Shown piece after piece: positions 61,129 through 64,000 of a stretch of DNA of 64,000 bases; within the stretch, counting starts at the first letter, position 1, and each line of letters starts with the position of its first letter. Under the pieces are notes generated by a model. It saw only the letters and a program-made list of their open reading frames with translations, was not told where the DNA came from and searched no databases. A program made the translations under genes and the position numbers. Source of the DNA: Bacteroidota bacterium (GTDB lineage Bacteria > Bacteroidota > Bacteroidia > CAIKAF01); assembly GCA_023432985.1 (NCBI GenBank), contig JAEZEQ010000065.1:1-64000 (forward strand), given 5' to 3'.

Positions 61129-61523
61129 TCCAAAAATCGGGATTTAAAAGAGGGGTCAGGCATCATACATTGGTCCTTTTTTCCAAACCAGGCATAACGG
61201 TTTTTGGCAATAAAATCATAGACTTTATCGCGAATAAAAAGGGGTATAGGTTTAGCCAAGAAGAAAAGAATAGAATATGCTCCGCCTAAGATGCGGGCTA
61301 TTTGTAAGGCGGCCTCCGATTTGATATAAATCTTATCGTTCAGGCTTAGAATAATACTATCGGGCAAGGGGGCATTTTGGCCCAATTTAGCGCATAATAA
61401 TTTCCCATTTTCACCTTGAAGAGAAGCGAATTTTAATTTGCCTTTCTTGTCTCTATTCAACAAAAATTGCACACTTGCATTACACAGATTACATACTCCG
61501 TCGAAGAAAACAATGGCTTGCAT
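61125..61523 (-). CDS. DCC-family thiol-disulfide oxidoreductase-like protein
   Basis: This 132-residue thioredoxin-fold-like protein (DUF393/DCC1) begins MQAIVFFDGVCNLCNASV, with the D-G-x-C11-x-x-C14 motif that names the family. The C-terminal block FIAKNRYAWFGKKDQC is also typical. The function is unknown; redox activity is inferred from the CxxC. It is the distal gene of the fbp operon and overlaps the murF stop by 4 bp on the other strand. Confidence 0.9.
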   Translation of the reverse strand: MQAIVFFDGVCNLCNASVQFLLNRDKKGKLKFASLQGENGKLLCAKLGQNAPLPDSIILSLNDKIYIKSEAALQIARILGGAYSILFFLAKPIPLFIRDKVYDFIAKNRYAWFGKKDQCMMPDPSFKSRFLD

Positions 61524-61530
61524 GCAGGCA

Positions 61531-61896
61531 TTAAAATTGATCGGTGCTCAACAAAACGAGGGTACAAGCGTCTTCCGTTTGGATCCCGGCATTTTGTGCT
61601 TTTTTGGCAAAGATGGGATTTTCGGTACCCGGATTAAACAAGATTCTTTTGGGCGCAAGCGCAATCAATTTATCCATCAAGGCTTCCTGATGGGTGGGAT
61701 TAATATAGAGCGTAATCGTGTGTAAATCGGGAATGACATCGGGCAGTTTTTTTTGAATTTCGATGGCATTAAATTGGCCACCCGACTTTCCGAAAAGCAC
61801 GATATCATGTCCGAAATCGCTGAGCATTTTTGCTGCTTTAAAAGCGTAGCGTTGCGGATTTTCGGAAGCGCCTACAATGAGCGTTTTTTTATTCAT
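61531..61896 (-). CDS. CoA-binding domain protein (YccU-like)
   Basis: This 121-residue Rossmann-like protein of the CoA_binding_2 family begins KKTLIVGASENPQRYAFKAAKML. The blocks YINPTHQEALM and LFNPGTENPIF match the family; the final GIQTEDACTLVLL carries the conserved E-x-C. The physiological role is unknown. Its start overlaps the RlmL-like stop by 8 bp. Confidence 0.9.
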   Translation of the reverse strand: MNKKTLIVGASENPQRYAFKAAKMLSDFGHDIVLFGKSGGQFNAIEIQKKLPDVIPDLHTITLYINPTHQEALMDKLIALAPKRILFNPGTENPIFAKKAQNAGIQTEDACTLVLLSTDQF

Positions 61897-63052
61897 TTTC
61901 CGATGCTTTGAAGGCTTTTAGTTTCCCTTCAAACATCTCAAATTTAAGAAATTTACATTCAATATTCCCATTTAAAAGAGGGATTTTTGCAGAAGTCTTA
62001 AGTCCGATATGCTTCACTGCATCCATATTTCCACTCAAAATCCAGATAGTCCACCCCGAGAAATGATTCTTGAGCGTAGTTCCAATTTGTTCGTATAATT
62101 CGCTCACATCATCGCCTATACGAAGTCCGTAAGGCGGATTAATCATCAACGTTCCTTTTTTCATGGGAGCTTTCATTTGTGTAAAATCGCCTCTCACCAA
62201 TTCTACATCGCGCAAAGCGCCCATAGTTTCGAGATTATTTTGGGCAATTTTCACAGCTTTCATGTCTATATCCGCACCAAAAATTCGGTTTTCGCATTTT
62301 TGTTTGCGTTTACGTGCTTCAACTTTCAGGTTTTGATAGAGATCGGCATCAAAATCCTTAAAGCGCATAAAAGCATATTCGCTTCGGTGGAGGCAAGGTG
62401 CCATTTTGGTTGCATAGGCATAGGCTTCCATAAGTAAAGTTCCTGTGCCGCACATAAAATCGGCAAAAGGGGTAGTTGAATCCCATCCACTAAGGCGTAT
62501 CATGCCGGCTGCAAGTACCTCGTTTATCGGTGCTTCATTATGCTGAGATCGTGTATTTCGTATATGCAAAGATTGTCCGGAGGTGTCGATAGATATGCGA
62601 ATTTGATCTTCGTTGAAATGAATAACAAAGCGCAAATCGGGGCGACGCTTATCTACAGAGGGTCTTTTTCCTGTTTTTTCCTTTAGACGGTCGCATAATG
62701 CATCCTTAATTTTGAGTGAGGAGAAATGCAGATGGGTAAAAAAATCCGATTTCCCCGAAAAATCAAAAATGAAAGTGCCGTCTTCCAGCAGGAAATTTTC
62801 CCATTCCAGATTCTTCGCTTCATTATATAATTCTTCCGTATTGGTTGCTGTAAACTGTGCAAATGGCAGCATCACACGTAAACCTGTACGGCAAAACATA
62901 TTTATTTTATAGACCATTTCCTGACTATAATCGACCAATACGGCCCGGGATTGAATGCGAGTGTTTTGTGCACCCAATTCTTGTAGTTCGGCCTCCAGAA
63001 TTTCTTCCAATCCCTGGAGGGTACTTACGGCTATATAGTCGTATTTATCCAT
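61889..63052 (-). CDS. THUMP-domain class I rRNA methyltransferase (RlmL N-half type)
   Basis: This 387-residue protein has a THUMP RNA-binding region (~55-165, with KIKDALCDRLKEKTGKRPSVD) and a methyltransferase domain (~165-385). Motif I DFMCGTGTLLMEAYAYA and motif IV NPPYGLRIG mark a guanine-N2 methyltransferase. It corresponds to the RlmL half of the E. coli RlmKL fusion, so m2G2445 of 23S rRNA is the probable target. Its start overlaps the fbp stop by 8 bp. Confidence 0.92.
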   Translation of the reverse strand: MDKYDYIAVSTLQGLEEILEAELQELGAQNTRIQSRAVLVDYSQEMVYKINMFCRTGLRVMLPFAQFTATNTEELYNEAKNLEWENFLLEDGTFIFDFSGKSDFFTHLHFSSLKIKDALCDRLKEKTGKRPSVDKRRPDLRFVIHFNEDQIRISIDTSGQSLHIRNTRSQHNEAPINEVLAAGMIRLSGWDSTTPFADFMCGTGTLLMEAYAYATKMAPCLHRSEYAFMRFKDFDADLYQNLKVEARKRKQKCENRIFGADIDMKAVKIAQNNLETMGALRDVELVRGDFTQMKAPMKKGTLMINPPYGLRIGDDVSELYEQIGTTLKNHFSGWTIWILSGNMDAVKHIGLKTSAKIPLLNGNIECKFLKFEMFEGKLKAFKASENE

Positions 63053-64000
63053 GTTCTGCTATAAATGCTAATACTTTTTCTACCATATCCTTGTTTCCAA
63101 TAAACAAAGGGCAACGTTCGTGTAGTTGAGTGGGTTCTATGTCCATAATGCGTTGTTTCCCGTTGCTGGCAGCACCTCCGGCTTGTTCGGCTATAAAAGC
63201 CAGCGGGGCACATTCATACAATAAGCGCAATTTTCCTTGTTTATCCTTTTGTGTCGCCGGATACATATAAATACCGCCTTTCAATAAATTGCGGTGAAAA
63301 TCGGCCACTAAGGATCCAATATATCGTGCGCCATAAGGCTTTTTTAGGTCGTTTTGTTCGCCTTTACACCAAGAAATATAAGCCTTTACGCCCTCCGACA
63401 TACTGTTATAATTTCCTTCATTCACCGAATAAATAGTGCCTTTATCGGGAATACGTAAATTGGGATGAGACAATAAAAATTCGCCTATAGAAGGGTCGAG
63501 TGTAAATCCGTTTACTCCGTTTCCGGTGGTGTATACCAGCATGGTCGAACTTCCATACAAAACATAACCGGCCGCAACCAGGTTATTTCCTGCTTGTAAG
63601 AAATCTTCCAATTGAGCATCCTGATTTTCACTTTTCGATTTAAAAATAGAAAAAATGGTGCCTATGCTTACATTCACGTCAATATTACTGGAGCCGTCCA
63701 ATGGATCCATACAAACCACATAATGGGCATTAGAGGTGCTTTTTTTCCCGAAAGAAACAAAATCGTCGAGCTCTTCACTGGCCACACCCGTACATTTTTG
63801 TCCGGCTCGCAGCGCACGAACAAACAAATCATTGGCCATTACATCCAGCTTTTTCTGATCTTCGCCTTGAACATTGGTTTTACCCATATCGCCCAAAATA
63901 TCGCCCAAGCCTGCACGATTCACCTCTCTGTGTACCACTTTGGCAGCGATAACTATATCGTACAATAAGCTCGATAAATCCCCTTTAGAATAAGGAAAAC
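63045..64000 (-). CDS. fbp: Fructose-1,6-bisphosphatase class 1, 5' end outside the window
   Basis: This gluconeogenic enzyme removes the C1 phosphate of fructose-1,6-bisphosphate. The frame continues past the right edge (FPYSKGDLSSLL precedes YDIVIAAKVVHREV), so the start lies outside. The metal site DPLDGSSNID, the E in GVASEELDDF, and the substrate blocks YSVNEGN, RYIGSLVADFHRNLLKGGIYMYP and LLYECAPLAFIAEQAGG are all present. It is the first visible gene of a four-gene overlapping operon on the minus strand. Confidence 0.96.
   Translation of the reverse strand, partial: FPYSKGDLSSLLYDIVIAAKVVHREVNRAGLGDILGDMGKTNVQGEDQKKLDVMANDLFVRALRAGQKCTGVASEELDDFVSFGKKSTSNAHYVVCMDPLDGSSNIDVNVSIGTIFSIFKSKSENQDAQLEDFLQAGNNLVAAGYVLYGSSTMLVYTTGNGVNGFTLDPSIGEFLLSHPNLRIPDKGTIYSVNEGNYNSMSEGVKAYISWCKGEQNDLKKPYGARYIGSLVADFHRNLLKGGIYMYPATQKDKQGKLRLLYECAPLAFIAEQAGGAASNGKQRIMDIEPTQLHERCPLFIGNKDMVEKVLAFIAEHG

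Overview
The window is a piece of a Bacteroidota chromosome with medium-low GC. The evidence is consistent throughout. Several proteins carry type IX secretion (T9SS) sorting tails: a YPNP-type tail at the ends of the genes at 5758 and 20050, and a gliding-motility-associated tail at the end of the gene at 23903. Promoters carry the Bacteroidota -7 element TAnnTTTG, for example at 907, 3167, 23873, 42089, 50342, 52499, 53553 and 53935. Lipoproteins are abundant, Shine-Dalgarno sequences are weak or absent, and small families typical of the phylum occur (DUF4783-, DUF6427- and DUF6341-like). I do not assign an order or genus.

Layout. 1-5600: core genes (end of an AI-2E-family permease, tadA, a di-haem peroxidase, a polyprenyl synthase, a deoxyhypusine-synthase-like protein lacking the catalytic lysine, a WYL regulator). 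5630-19880: an A+T-richer accessory island. It holds a secreted C10 cysteine protease with a coupled lipoprotein, a DUF6994-like protein, and a complete type I restriction-modification locus (hsdM, hsdS, hsdR). Three extra genes sit inside the locus: an NYN nuclease-like protein, a small four-cysteine protein, and a membrane-anchored protein with several S1/OB-like domains. The island is bracketed by two identical 32-bp direct repeats (5633 and 19834), each containing a 7-bp-arm palindrome. Just inside the right repeat is a solitary 36-nt sequence (19744-19779) whose last 19 nt equal the mature Cas12a (type V-A) CRISPR repeat. No cas gene and no second repeat are visible.

20050-28072: surface and secreted proteins, including a 1389-residue adhesin-like protein with eight tandem Ig-like repeats, plus an HxlR regulator divergent from a DsbA-like oxidoreductase. 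28134-41166: metabolism and housekeeping (small heat-shock protein, NamZ muramidase, aldehyde dehydrogenase, nadC, rlmH, HAD phosphatase, MazG-like, tex, SDR, M1 peptidase, universal stress protein). 41235-53752: rlmB, tRNA-Glu, rpsT, radC, glpD coupled to a very large NtrY-like histidine kinase, thyA-folA, purQ and a pair of small membrane-protein families. 53946-64000: queA, dprA, a TonB-dependent receptor, a methyltransferase, murF, and a tightly overlapping minus-strand operon fbp, rlmL-like, CoA-binding, DCC thioredoxin-like.

The most notable signal is the combination, at the right edge of the restriction island, of a lone Cas12a-type repeat, a palindromic repeat shared with the left edge, and a promoter-plus-terminator arrangement that could make a small RNA. 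The best testable reading is a CRISPR-repeat-mimicking RNA, or a relic of a type V-A array, in a defence hotspot.
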